Positions 19,640 through 28,836 are shown, numbered from the stretch's first letter. The stretch: 64,000 bases of DNA from JAKAIY01 sp963809385 (GCA_963809385.1 CAWEJL010000017.1:310001-374000), one strand, 5' to 3'. Numbers and translations: made by a program. Notes: generated from the sequence alone by a model not told the origin.

Positions 19640-21100
19640 ATGGCGATGCGGCCGGATGACGTGACACGCGGACCGGGTGAGTTGATAAGCGACAACCTGC
19701 CAGCGGTGACCGAATCACCCGGCTCTTTACCAGGCGTTGGCGGGCTCGGCCCCGGCTTCGAGGGTGGCGGAGCCGCCGAGCCCGCCCTGCCTCCAGAGCA
19801 CGGCCAGGATATCCCCCCACTCCCGCTGGGCCGCGCCGCCCTCTACTCCAGTGGCAACTTCGGCTCCGGCATCTTCTACGGCTTCAACAACTTCATTCTG
19901 ACCATCTTCCTCCATGCCCTCCACGTCCCGCTGCCGCTCAATGACCTGCTTGGCAGCACACGCTCCTTCGAGGGCGCTATCCTTCAGCCACTCGTCGGAG
20001 CATGGAGCGACCGCACCTGGCGTGAGCGCCTCGGTGGCCGCCGCCGGCCGTTCATCTACTGGTTCACCCCGATCTGCGCCTTCTTCCTCATCGTCACCCC
20101 ATTCGTCACCCAACTCACCGGCCTCGGCGCCGTCTTTGGCTGGTCCGCCGACCTCACCGCCATCATCCTTGCCACCGCCGCCATTTTCCTCTTCACCCTC
20201 ACCTTTAACATCATGTATGATCCCTACCAGGCGCTGCTCGCCGACATCACCCCTGACAAGCAGCGCGGCGGGGTCAACGGCCTCTTCCAGGCGCTCGGCG
20301 CCACCGGACAGGTCACCGTGCTCGTCCTCGCGATCGTCCTGACTACGCTCAACAAAGGCTTGCTTCCCGCGACGCCGGTCTTCATCTTCACCGGCGTCGC
20401 ACTGCTGGTCTGTTTCATTCCGACTGTGCTCGGCGTGCGCGAGCCGCGCGTCCTCCCCGGCGGGCTCGACGCCCACCGCTTCGGTCCGAAAGATTACTTG
20501 CGCGGCCTGCGCGAAGATCCCCAGGTCTTCCTCTACTTCGCCACCCAGTTTTTCCTCTGGTTCGGCATCAACGCCATTACCCCCAACCTGACCTACTACG
20601 CCCAGGACAGCCTACACTTCAGCGACACCCAGGCGCTGATCCTGAGCTTTATTCTCCTGCTCACCAGCGCGCTCTTCGTCTGGCCGTTCGGGCTCCTTGG
20701 CGACCGCATCGGACTCAAGCGCACGTTCCTGATCGGCATGGCGCTGATGGCGGGCGCAGCCATCGCCGCCGTCTTCATCCACACCGTTATCCCGCTCTAC
20801 ATCGCACTCGCCATCGCCGGAGTCGGCAACGCCGCGCAGACCGCCTCCTCATACCCTCTGCTGACCCGCATCACCCTGCCTGACCGCATGGGCCTCTATA
20901 CCGGCCTCAGCAGCACCGTCACCAGCATCGCCGCGCCCGGTGGCGCGCTGCTCTCCGGCCTGCTCATCACGAACTACGGCTATGCCGTGTTCTTCCCGTT
21001 CGTCGCCGCTATGTTCCTCATCTCGCTGATCCCGCTCGCCGCCCTGCGCACCGAGCGCTCCATCGCCCAGCGCCTCCTGAGCGGTGAACTGGCGGCGTGA
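19640..21100 (+). CDS. MFS transporter (SLC45/sugar-proton-type)
   Basis: A polytopic carrier of about 486 residues with twelve predicted helices. It has the MFS loop SDRTWRERLGGRRRPFIYW between helices 2 and 3, and a second such loop (GDRIGLKRTFLIGMAL) in the other half. A long disordered Gly/Pro N-terminal tail precedes helix 1. The GRRRPFI loop is typical of the SLC45/GPH-type sugar/H+ symporters. ATG 19640 has GGAGG five bases upstream and is preferred over 19484. No sugar-metabolism gene adjoins it, so the substrate is unknown. Confidence 0.82.
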   Translation: MAMRPDDVTRGPGELISDNLPAVTESPGSLPGVGGLGPGFEGGGAAEPALPPEHGQDIPPLPLGRAALYSSGNFGSGIFYGFNNFILTIFLHALHVPLPLNDLLGSTRSFEGAILQPLVGAWSDRTWRERLGGRRRPFIYWFTPICAFFLIVTPFVTQLTGLGAVFGWSADLTAIILATAAIFLFTLTFNIMYDPYQALLADITPDKQRGGVNGLFQALGATGQVTVLVLAIVLTTLNKGLLPATPVFIFTGVALLVCFIPTVLGVREPRVLPGGLDAHRFGPKDYLRGLREDPQVFLYFATQFFLWFGINAITPNLTYYAQDSLHFSDTQALILSFILLLTSALFVWPFGLLGDRIGLKRTFLIGMALMAGAAIAAVFIHTVIPLYIALAIAGVGNAAQTASSYPLLTRITLPDRMGLYTGLSSTVTSIAAPGGALLSGLLITNYGYAVFFPFVAAMFLISLIPLAALRTERSIAQRLLSGELAA

Positions 21101-21196
21101 AGATGTCGCACACCTTTCGAGAAAAAAGGCACAGGTCGCCAAGATGAACGCCGCCTGTGTCTTCGTCACTCCCTGTTTTCTACGCGTATTCGCTGC

Positions 21197-21225
21197 TTGA
21201 CAGCATTTGACGAGAGGATTACAAT
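21197..21225 (+). promoter_or_regulatory. Strong sigma-70-type promoter
   Basis: TTGACA (21197-21202), exactly 17 bases, then TACAAT (21220-21225). It reads into the membrane-anchored gene at 21312. Confidence 0.65.
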
Positions 21226-21311
21226 CGCCCCTGCCGGTGGCATGGCGCGCCGGCGTCACGGATTCCGGCGGCGTGCGCCACGGCGCCTGGAACCATAGGG
21301 GGCGATATTTG

Positions 21312-22337
21312 ATGGAGTTCCCAGCGGGCTCAGGCCCACGCGCGCATGTGTTAGCCTATCGCGGACGCGGCTCCATTCCGGCGGAGAGCCTGACCCACAC
21401 GCGCGGCCGCGCGGTGTTTCACGGCCAGAACGAGTTCGGACGCACGGCTAACCTGATCGTCTACACTGATGGCACAGCCAACGGAAACGCCACCGCGCAG
21501 GCGGTGATGAACTCTGGCGAAGCCGACTTCCAGGCCACACAGGCGTGGTTCGGCGGCATTAGTCTGCCACCCGGCCATGAGGGCGACGATCAGAACACCC
21601 CGCGCACCGCGCTCCCCGTCCAGGTGCTGATGGACGGCCAGGCTGGCGGCGCCTACCACTTCGGGTGCGATGCAACCGACCTGTATTGTGAGCCTGACCC
21701 CAACCTTGGCACGGGCTTCATGGTCGCCGAGCTGGTCGAGGTCTTCGAAGCCGCCATTAACAACGGCTGGCAGTGCGGCAAGACCAACGGTGAAGCGCTC
21801 TCCCGCGTACTGGCCACTGAGCGCAACGGGAACCTCGCGCAGCTTCAGGTGCAGACGGGCCAAGCGTGGTGGGCCAATGGCCGCAAAGACTACGTCACCA
21901 ACAACGACGCCTCTGACCAGGATGAAAACAGCAACGGCTGCGGCCCGCTGTTCCTCTACTATCTCCACACTCAGCTTGGTTTTGACTGGCGCACGATCAC
22001 CACCACTGGTGGCGCCACCCTCGGCGAGACCTACCAGAAACTTACCGGCAATAGCCCCGCTCAGGGTTTCCAGGACTTCCTGGACCGCCTGGCCACCCTC
22101 GATTCCGGCGGCGGATTGCAACTCCCCAAGAACGGCAACCCATTCCCAATCGGCGCTACCGCTCAACCGCCCGCTGGCAGCGGCGGCGTGCCCACCAGCA
22201 CAGGCTCCGATGGCAGCGTGTCGTTCCCCGTCCCGACCGGTCGTGGGTTTGGAGGCGCGATTGCAACGCTGCTCCTGCTCGTGATCGTTGTCATCGCGCT
22301 AATCATCCTCAATGCGATGGGAATCGTCACCTTCTAA
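21312..22337 (+). CDS. Unknown protein with C-terminal membrane anchor
   Basis: A 341-residue protein of no family that I recognise. There is a globular body with Cys at YHFGCDATDLYCEPD, WQCGKTNGEAL and ENSNGCGPLF. A segment GFMVAELVEVFEAAINNGW suggests an enzyme-like core without an HExxH motif. A Ser/Gly linker precedes one hydrophobic helix near the C-terminus (IATLLLLVIVVIALIILNAMG). There is no N-terminal signal, so it may be a tail-anchored cytoplasmic protein. ATG 21312 with AGGGGG upstream is chosen over in-frame 21207. A strong promoter precedes it. Confidence 0.6.
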   Translation: MEFPAGSGPRAHVLAYRGRGSIPAESLTHTRGRAVFHGQNEFGRTANLIVYTDGTANGNATAQAVMNSGEADFQATQAWFGGISLPPGHEGDDQNTPRTALPVQVLMDGQAGGAYHFGCDATDLYCEPDPNLGTGFMVAELVEVFEAAINNGWQCGKTNGEALSRVLATERNGNLAQLQVQTGQAWWANGRKDYVTNNDASDQDENSNGCGPLFLYYLHTQLGFDWRTITTTGGATLGETYQKLTGNSPAQGFQDFLDRLATLDSGGGLQLPKNGNPFPIGATAQPPAGSGGVPTSTGSDGSVSFPVPTGRGFGGAIATLLLLVIVVIALIILNAMGIVTF

Positions 22338-22440
22338 CGCAGCGCCATGCGAGAAGGCGAGGCATCCAGATGCGCGCGCGTGGCGGCGTGACCGCTGAAT
22401 CCGAACGCCGCCGCGCTCGCGCGCATGCTGCGCCTCAATC

Positions 22441-22530
22441 CAGGGCAGGCAGCCTTCACACGCGAGGCCCCTGCCCTGCTGACGCCTTGTCAGCGCCGCG
22501 CCGTGCCGCGCTCGGCGCTGACAAGGCGTC
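22441..22530. terminator. Double hairpin between convergent genes
   Basis: The first stem is CAGGGCAGG (22441-22449) with CCTGCCCTG (22470-22478), 9 bp. The second is a perfect 17-bp stem, GACGCCTTGTCAGCGCC (22481-22497) with its complement at 22514-22530 and a 16-base loop. It sits between the converging anchored-protein gene and the ZIP gene. No T tract is visible, so the terminator role is inferred. Confidence 0.5.
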
Positions 22531-22589
22531 TTACCGCGCTGACCGGAGGCCCCGCCCATCGACGCGGTCTACCGCGCCGTCACGCTCGG

Positions 22590-23324
22590 TCACGCCAGCC
22601 GAGTGACGAGGAACGCGAATACCGCGCCTACCGCCGTCAGCGCCACGGTTGCCGCTGAGCTGTGCTTGCCGTGTGCTGCCGGCAGAATATCGCTGGCGCC
22701 AATGTAGAGCAGGAATCCGGCAAAAAAGCCCAAATACAGCGGCAGCGCGACACCCTGGATAGTGAACAGGAACGTCGAGAGTGTCCCCAGGATTGGCGCG
22801 ACAGCATCCATCATCAGCAGCGCCAGTGCCTTCCGTGACGTATTGCGGTTCACCAGCATCAGCGTAACCGTGTTCAGTCCATCGGACATATCGTGTCCGA
22901 TCACCGCGATCGCCACTGCCAGCCCCGCCGCCGCGTTCACCTGAAATGCCAGCCCGATGCCGACGCCATCCAGGAAACTGTGTCCCGTCAGCGCCAGCGC
23001 CGACAGCACCCCCACCGTGGGATGCGCCGTCGCCGCGCCCTCACCCTCGGCGCCATGCGCTCCATGATGAATCAGAGACAGCTTCTCGACGGTATAGAAC
23101 CCCAGGTAACCCACCAGCAGCGCCGCCATCGGAATGACCGGATCGAGGTGTTGCGCCTGCGCCTGCCGGAAAATCTCAGGCAAGAGGTCGAACGCTACTA
23201 ACGCAATCAACACCCCCGCCGTGAATCCCATCACATAGCGCAGCTTGTCACGCAGCCGCAGCGCCAGCAGGCCCCCAAACGTCGTCGAGAAAAAGCTGGC
23301 GAACGAAAACAACAGAGGCGTCAT
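22590..23324 (-). CDS. ZIP family divalent metal transporter
   Basis: A 244-residue ZIP importer with about eight helices. The metal-binding signature pair is HSFLDGVGIG in one helix and HDMSDGLN in the next, and a His/Glu-rich cytoplasmic loop (HHGAHGAEGEG) separates helices 3 and 4. It probably imports zinc. Its ATG overlaps the stop of the Fur-family gene upstream (ATGA), so the two are co-translated, and the regulator's operators would control it. Confidence 0.9.
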   Translation of the reverse strand: MTPLLFSFASFFSTTFGGLLALRLRDKLRYVMGFTAGVLIALVAFDLLPEIFRQAQAQHLDPVIPMAALLVGYLGFYTVEKLSLIHHGAHGAEGEGAATAHPTVGVLSALALTGHSFLDGVGIGLAFQVNAAAGLAVAIAVIGHDMSDGLNTVTLMLVNRNTSRKALALLMMDAVAPILGTLSTFLFTIQGVALPLYLGFFAGFLLYIGASDILPAAHGKHSSAATVALTAVGAVFAFLVTRLA

Positions 23325-23785
23325 CCCTCAACCACCATCTGACTCCGACAGGCCCTACACAGGCCGCGCAACGTGACCTCATGCCGTTCGATGAGCGCGC
23401 CAGTCGCCGCTTCAAGCTCCGCCAGCGCCAGCTCCAGCGCGTCGCACGTCACCTCGATCGTCACATGGCATCCACGGCAGGTGAAGTGATGATGGTGCTC
23501 TTGTGTCGCGCACAGCGAGTACCGCTTGCCGCGCGCCTCGCCAGCGCCATCAGCGCCGCTTGCGTGCGGCTCGCGCTCAGCCGCCGGGTCTGTCAGCTCG
23601 CTGACCACCCCCAGTTGCGCCAGCAGCGTCAGCGCGCGGTACGTCGAGGCGACACTCGCCCCCGCCCGCGCGGCCACCTCCAGCGCGGTCAGCGGCTCAC
23701 GCGCCTCGCGCAGCGCGGCGAGTACCCGCCGCCGTGGCTCTGTAATCTTGTAGCCGGCGTGGCTGAGCCGGTTCAGCATGGTCAT
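23321..23785 (-). CDS. zur: Fur-family metalloregulator (Zur-like)
   Basis: A 154-residue ferric-uptake-family repressor: a winged helix (residues 1-60; EPRRRVLAAL, then SVASTYRALTLLAQLG), a metal-sensing HHHHFTCRGC block and a C-terminal LCRAC structural-zinc pair. Coupling to a ZIP transporter, rather than to siderophore genes, makes zinc (Zur) the likely ligand. The start is either 23785 or ATG 23779, which has better spacing from GAGGGG. The promoter and tandem operators lie immediately upstream. The function is well supported; the metal is inferred. Confidence 0.85.
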   Translation of the reverse strand: MTMLNRLSHAGYKITEPRRRVLAALREAREPLTALEVAARAGASVASTYRALTLLAQLGVVSELTDPAAEREPHASGADGAGEARGKRYSLCATQEHHHHFTCRGCHVTIEVTCDALELALAELEAATGALIERHEVTLRGLCRACRSQMVVEG

Positions 23786-23798
23786 ACCCCTCGCGTAT

Positions 23799-23856
23799 TG
23801 AGACTATTCTCATTGAGAACATTCTCATTATAGAGCGTGCGTACGCCATCGCGCAA
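23799..23856 (-). promoter_or_regulatory. Promoter with tandem Fur/Zur-type operators
   Basis: On the minus strand, TTGCGC (23856-23851), 18 bases and TATAAT (23832-23827) form the promoter. Two exact 14-bp palindromes of the form TGAGAnnnnTCTCA lie at 23814-23827 and 23799-23812, 15 bases centre to centre, covering the start-site region. This fits autorepression of the regulator/ZIP operon. Confidence 0.75.
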
Positions 23857-23961
23857 GCTCACAAACCCTTTCGTGCGGTATGCTCTCTGGGAAAGCTGGA
23901 TCACTTACCTAGCCAGCCATAGCGGCCTGGCGCAAGAGAAGCGTCAGCGCGGAGTGCGACA

Positions 23962-24957
23962 ATGAGTGATGAGATGAGCGAAGGGCTGCCCCTGGAGGTG
24001 CGTGACGCCCGGCCTGAGGACCGCGACGCGGTCTTCGCCTTCTGCGCTCGTACCTGGGGCGATGATGGCGACTACGTCCCTGACGTTTGGGATTCCTGGC
24101 TTGCGGACGCGACTGGAGCGGTGCTCGTCGGCGTTGCGGATGGGCGCCCTGTGGCCTTGAGCCGGATCAACATGATCGCGCCTGAAGAAGCCTGGATCGA
24201 GGGCCTGCGCGTCGCGCCGGATATGCGCCGGAATGGCGTAGGCCGCGTCATGGTCTCGCGCTCCCTCGTCCGCGCTCGTGAGCTGGGAGCCTTCGTCGCG
24301 CGCATGTTCACCGGCGCGACGAACACCGCGTCGCAGCGGCTCTTCGCCCGGTTCGGCTTCACCAGGATCGCTGAGCTCGCCTGGTATACAGGCGACGCGC
24401 TGCCCGACGATCCGGAGGAAGCCGCCCGCGTCACGCGGCCGCGCACCGCCGCCGAGCTGGACCCCTCCATCGCCGAGACTACGCGCGACACCACAGCGGG
24501 AGCGCTGCCAACCGGCGCGCGCCTGCGTACACCCGGCCCCACCGAGTTTGACCGGCTCTGGGCCTGGTTGGAGCAATCGAACCTGACGCCCTTCAACGGC
24601 GGCGTGGAGATTCATCACTGGGCTGGCCGGGGCGTCACAGAGCCTACCCTGCGCGAGTATCTCGCGGCGGGGAACGTCATCGAACTGGAGGAGTGGGGCG
24701 AAGCGCAAGCGCTGGCGATCGTCACAGAAGACCACGACCACGCCGACCACGCCGAACTGGAGACGCGCTACATAGATGGTCTTTCCGACGCGATTGGCCG
24801 CCTAGCGCTCCTCTTGCGCGGCGAGGCAAACCGGCGCGGGATGGAGCGCGTCTGGCTCTGGCTGCCCGACCTGCTCATCCTGCGCGACGCGATGAACGGC
24901 GCGGGCTATGCCCGTGGCGACGAGGACCCAATGTGGGTCTACGCCCGCGAGCTATAG
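23962..24957 (+). CDS. Tandem GNAT-like acetyltransferase
   Basis: A 331-residue protein with an N-terminal GNAT domain: WIEGLRVAPDMRRNGVGRVMVSRSL is the acetyl-CoA segment and RLFARFGFTRIAE is the C-terminal motif. A second, degenerate domain follows (AIGRLALLLRGEANRRGMERVWLWLPD). The second half has no clear acetyl-CoA loop and may bind substrate. GGAG stands seven bases before the start. The upstream zur-zip operon is divergent. The substrate is unknown. Confidence 0.75.
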   Translation: MSDEMSEGLPLEVRDARPEDRDAVFAFCARTWGDDGDYVPDVWDSWLADATGAVLVGVADGRPVALSRINMIAPEEAWIEGLRVAPDMRRNGVGRVMVSRSLVRARELGAFVARMFTGATNTASQRLFARFGFTRIAELAWYTGDALPDDPEEAARVTRPRTAAELDPSIAETTRDTTAGALPTGARLRTPGPTEFDRLWAWLEQSNLTPFNGGVEIHHWAGRGVTEPTLREYLAAGNVIELEEWGEAQALAIVTEDHDHADHAELETRYIDGLSDAIGRLALLLRGEANRRGMERVWLWLPDLLILRDAMNGAGYARGDEDPMWVYAREL

Positions 24958-24967
24958 CCAGGGCGAG

Positions 24968-26746
24968 TCATTTCCCGAAGAAGCGCTGCGTAAAGGTCGC
25001 GATGAAACTGATCTCGATCAACAAGCCTACCAGCGCCTCGCCTGCCGCAACTGCCGTCAGTGGATCATCCAGCGGGATGCCGCCGGGAAAGAATCCCCGT
25101 CCGTGAAACGATGTGACACTGAACACCAGCGCCCCCAGCGGCGAGAGATCGACTCCCGACCCTGGCCCCAACGCGAAGTACGCCGCCGCGAAGCCCACAA
25201 TCACCAGCAGATAGGCGACCAGACTGCGAGCGGGACGGTAGCCATAACCCGCAAGCGCATCCAGGAAGATCGAAAAGGCCCACGCGCCCGCCCGATATTC
25301 CCGCAGCAGCGCGCGCCGCTGCAAGACTTGCGCGCGGTAGGCGTAGACACTCGCCTCCTCGTCCAGCCCCTGCGCCCGCAGCGCCACCGCGAGCTGCCGG
25401 TTGGCGCGGATCGCCGCTTCCAGCTCCTCCTCGCGTGTCGCGCGGTCTTTACGCTTGCCCTCGGGCGTCACCGCCATGCGGGCCGCGCGCTCATCTCCCA
25501 AAATAATCGGCTCCGAGCGGCGCTGGAGCAGCCGCGAGCGCCGGGGTGACCAGGGAACCACCGCCAGATTCGCGCCACCCCACTGGAGGTCGGCGACGCG
25601 CGGGTACCCCAGCGTCACATCTCCCAGCGCGGCGCGCCTCAGGTTGGACGCGGTATCGAAATACGCGCCGCGCAAGTCCGCCGGTTCGAGCGCGGGTGAG
25701 CGCTCCAGCAACTCCTCACGATAGCGCAGCCGCACGAGCCGCTCATACTCCTCCGGCGCCATCGCCAGGCCGTCCAGACGCGCGCCGAAGAGGTTGGCCC
25801 CTTCCAGGCGCGCGGCCCGCAGCTCGGCCCCATGCAACGCCGACTCCTCCAGATGCGCCTGGTCCAGCTTCGCCCGCAACAGAAGCGTCAGGCGAAACGA
25901 CGCCCGCCGCAGATACGCGCCCGTGAAAACGGTCTGGCGGCAGGCCGCGCCGTCTAGCCGCGCCTCGCCCATCTGGGCGTTGGTGAATCGCGCCTGGTCC
26001 AGGTTTGCCCCATCCAGGATGGCGCCATCCAGCAGCGCGCGCTCGAAGCGACCGGCGATGGCGCGAAGCTGCTCCATATGCGCGCGGCGAAAGTCCGCTT
26101 CCGCCGCGTCTACCTCACGCAGGTCCGCCCGTTCCAGCCGCGCCTCGCGCAGGCTGGCGAGAGAGAGTGACGCCTTGGTGAGCGTAGCGTTCCGCAAATC
26201 AGCGGTATCCAGTCGCGCGCGCTCCAGATGCGCGGCATGCAGCGACGCGCCGCGTAGATCAGCGCGCTCCAGCCGCGCGTCATCCAGGCGAACCGCCGCT
26301 GCGTCAGTCTGCCGGTCATCGCCGCCATTCTGGCCGCCCACCATCCCCGCCAAAGGCAGGCCGCGCAGGTCAACGCTGGAGAGCAGCGCGCCGCGTAAAT
26401 CGAGCCCCGTCCGCCCGCGCTGCCCTTCATCATCCCACGCGATAGGTCCCGCGCCATCGCCCAGTGTCGCCAGCAGCCATTCCACATCGGCGCGCGTCAG
26501 CCGCTCACCGCCGAACGGATAGACTCCACGCGCGATATTGGGCGCGATGGCGCGGCGCAGCGTGAGATATTGCTGGCGCTCGGCCCCGATCTCCGGCTCT
26601 TGACGCCACGGCAGGCCAGCCGCCTTCCACCGCGCGCGCTCGGACGCGCGCCCAGTGGGCGCGCGTGTCGCCACATCAGATGGTGTCTCGTCGGGGCCAT
26701 TGTCGGGCGCCGCGCCGGCCTGATGTCCCAATTCACCACTATCCAT
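24968..26746 (-). CDS. Pentapeptide-repeat protein with C-terminal channel-like membrane domain
   Basis: A 592-residue protein. Residues about 130-340 are pentapeptide repeats of the A(D/N)Lxx type (ANLDQARFTNAQMGEARLDG and many others), which form a right-handed quadrilateral helix. A basic Glu-rich helical region follows. The C-terminal 110 residues are membranous: a helix, then LGALVFSVTSFHGRGFFPGG like a pore loop, then a second helix (AGEALVGLLIEISFIATF). The arrangement matches two-helix Ion_trans_2 channels, but the TVGYG filter is replaced by SFHGRGF. A mechanical or ligand-gated role is inference only. Confidence 0.7.
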   Translation of the reverse strand: MDSGELGHQAGAAPDNGPDETPSDVATRAPTGRASERARWKAAGLPWRQEPEIGAERQQYLTLRRAIAPNIARGVYPFGGERLTRADVEWLLATLGDGAGPIAWDDEGQRGRTGLDLRGALLSSVDLRGLPLAGMVGGQNGGDDRQTDAAAVRLDDARLERADLRGASLHAAHLERARLDTADLRNATLTKASLSLASLREARLERADLREVDAAEADFRRAHMEQLRAIAGRFERALLDGAILDGANLDQARFTNAQMGEARLDGAACRQTVFTGAYLRRASFRLTLLLRAKLDQAHLEESALHGAELRAARLEGANLFGARLDGLAMAPEEYERLVRLRYREELLERSPALEPADLRGAYFDTASNLRRAALGDVTLGYPRVADLQWGGANLAVVPWSPRRSRLLQRRSEPIILGDERAARMAVTPEGKRKDRATREEELEAAIRANRQLAVALRAQGLDEEASVYAYRAQVLQRRALLREYRAGAWAFSIFLDALAGYGYRPARSLVAYLLVIVGFAAAYFALGPGSGVDLSPLGALVFSVTSFHGRGFFPGGIPLDDPLTAVAAGEALVGLLIEISFIATFTQRFFGK

Positions 26747-26789
26747 GCCGTCTCACACTCCACCACATGAGCGCGTCGCGCGGCGTCCG

Positions 26790-28457
26790 CTATTTCTTCG
26801 CCTTCGGCTTCTCGCCGCCCTTCTCCCCGCGCGCCGCCGCCTTGGCGGGCTTTGCCGCGCTCGTCTCTGGCGCTGGCGCGGCGGTAATTGGCTCCTCAGG
26901 CAGACCGTAGACACCCTCGAACTTGCGTGTCAAATACTCCGCAAAGTACGCCGGGTCGGGCTGCTCCCCCGTAACGATACGGATCAGCGTCTCCGGCTCG
27001 TACGTTTTGCCATACTGATACATCCCCTGCCGCAGCCAGTCGTGCGCAAACGCCGTATCGCCTGACGCCAGCCGCGCGTCCATATCAGGATGCGCGCGGC
27101 GCAGCGCGGCGTAGATTTGCGCGGCGTAGAGGTTACCCAGCGTATAGGTCGGGAAGTACCCGAAGCCACTGGTCCAGTGAATATCCTGCAGGATGCCGTC
27201 GCTATCGGTTGGCGGCTCGACGCCCAGATACTCCTTGTATTTCTGGTTCCACATGCGCGGCAGCGACTCGATGGCGACCTCGCCATTCACCATCGCCTTC
27301 TCCATCTCGAAGCGGATGATGATGTGCAGGTTATACGTCACCTCATCCGCCTCGATGCGAATCAGCGTCGGCTTCACCCGGTTCAGCGCGCGCGCGAACG
27401 CCTCTGGCTGCGCGTCCGTGTACCGCTCGGGGAAAGCCGCGCGCATCGCGTCGAACTGCCCCTGCCAGAACGCGTCAGAGCGCCCGATGGCGTTCTCCCA
27501 CAGCCGCGACTGCGACTCGTGCGCCCCCATCGAGGCGCCACCGGCCAGAGCAGTGCGCGCGAGCACGGGCGCGCTGCCCTGCTCATAGAGCGCGTGGCCA
27601 CCCTCATGGATCGCCGCCAGGATAGACGAGTCCACGAACCGCTCGTCCGGGCGAACCGTCACGCGCACATCGTATGGACTACCGAAATCAGTCGTGAATG
27701 GATGCGGTGACTGCGCGATGCCCCCGCGCGCGAAGTCGTAGCCCATGCGCTTCAGGATCACCCGCGCCAGGTCCATCTGACGCTCCGGCGCGAATGAGCC
27801 TTCCAGCAGCGAGACGTCCACGTCGTTCCCGCTAGCCTGGATGCGCCGCAGCAACCGCAGGCTCGTCTCGCGCACGGCGGCGAACAGCGTATCCACCCGC
27901 GCCGCCGTCAGCCCCGGCTCATACAGGTCCAGCAGCGCGTCGTAGCGCGTGCCTTTGTAGCCGTAGCGGTCAGCCACCTCGCGCTGCAGCGCGATCGTCC
28001 GCGCCAGCCACGGCGCGAAAAGCGCAAAATCGTTCGTCCCCCGCGCTTTCTTCCAGGCCTCGAACGCCGAGGACTCCACGCGCGCCATCTCTTCGACGAG
28101 GCCACGAGGCAACTTCGTCGCGTGATCGCGCTCGCGCTTTACTTCACGCAGCAGGCCACGATCAGCGTCGGTGAAGGAGGAGTTGCTCACCTCCTCCGTG
28201 AGATTGGCTATCTGCTCACCAAAGCGATGATCCACCCACCGCTCGTGAATCAGCCCCTGCAGCGTCGCGAGCTGCTCCCCGCGCACCTCGCCCGCGCCCT
28301 CTGGCAAGGCGGTATTCTGGTCCCATGATGCCAGCGACTGCACCGCGCGCAGATCGCTGATCTCGCGCGAGCGGGCGAGCACGGCGCTGATACGCTCATC
28401 GCTGGTCGTAAATTGTGGCGCTTTAGGCGCCGGCGACTTAGGGGCTACCACGCTCAT
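26790..28457 (-). CDS. Carboxypeptidase Taq, M32 family
   Basis: A metal-dependent C-terminal exopeptidase of normal length (about 555). HEGGHALYEQG (residue about 284) supplies two metal-binding His and the catalytic Glu; ENAIGRS supplies the third ligand. The M32 blocks TYNLHIIIRFEMEKA and WTSGFGYFPTYTLGN are present. The C-terminal Lys/Pro-rich tail is an addition (EKGGEKPKAKK). ATG 28457 has AAGG eight bases upstream. It is cytoplasmic, with a peptide-recycling role. Confidence 0.93.
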   Translation of the reverse strand: MSVVAPKSPAPKAPQFTTSDERISAVLARSREISDLRAVQSLASWDQNTALPEGAGEVRGEQLATLQGLIHERWVDHRFGEQIANLTEEVSNSSFTDADRGLLREVKRERDHATKLPRGLVEEMARVESSAFEAWKKARGTNDFALFAPWLARTIALQREVADRYGYKGTRYDALLDLYEPGLTAARVDTLFAAVRETSLRLLRRIQASGNDVDVSLLEGSFAPERQMDLARVILKRMGYDFARGGIAQSPHPFTTDFGSPYDVRVTVRPDERFVDSSILAAIHEGGHALYEQGSAPVLARTALAGGASMGAHESQSRLWENAIGRSDAFWQGQFDAMRAAFPERYTDAQPEAFARALNRVKPTLIRIEADEVTYNLHIIIRFEMEKAMVNGEVAIESLPRMWNQKYKEYLGVEPPTDSDGILQDIHWTSGFGYFPTYTLGNLYAAQIYAALRRAHPDMDARLASGDTAFAHDWLRQGMYQYGKTYEPETLIRIVTGEQPDPAYFAEYLTRKFEGVYGLPEEPITAAPAPETSAAKPAKAAARGEKGGEKPKAKK

Positions 28458-28554
28458 TATCCTCACCTTCGCGGTTCAGTCGGTTCATCGTAACGTCACC
28501 GTATGGTATCACACCGACCGTTCGCCTCCAGCCGCTCCCCTCGCGTCATCCCCA

Positions 28555-28833
28555 TTACGCGCCCAGCTCGCGGAGAATCTCGCGATCAACGCGCGCGCGC
28601 ATCCGGTCCTCCCGCAGCCAGCGCCAGACCTGCCGCGCGATAGGGAGAATCACTGCCATCGCCACGCTCGCGCCGATCGCTATCCAGCGCAATTGCCGCT
28701 CGCGCTCGCGCTCAGCCGCCAGCACATCAGCCGGGCGCTCAGGCGCAGCTTTAGGAACCGGCTGCGCCTGTGACCCACTTTGCCTGCCGGGCGTTTTCCG
28801 GCCAGCGCCACTCTTCACATCCGATGCGCTCAT
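28555..28833 (-). CDS. Small one-TM protein linked to cytochrome bd
   Basis: A 92-residue protein with a disordered basic N-terminus, one hydrophobic helix (WIAIGASVAMAVILPIARQVW) and a charged tail (REDRMRARVDREILRELG). It starts 3 bases after the cydB stop, with its AGGAG inside the end of cydB, so it is translated with the oxidase. The position resembles CydX/CydS, but it is about twice as long. An accessory role in bd oxidase is inference; it could be an unrelated passenger. Confidence 0.55.
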   Translation of the reverse strand: MSASDVKSGAGRKTPGRQSGSQAQPVPKAAPERPADVLAAERERERQLRWIAIGASVAMAVILPIARQVWRWLREDRMRARVDREILRELGA

Positions 28834-28836
28834 ACG

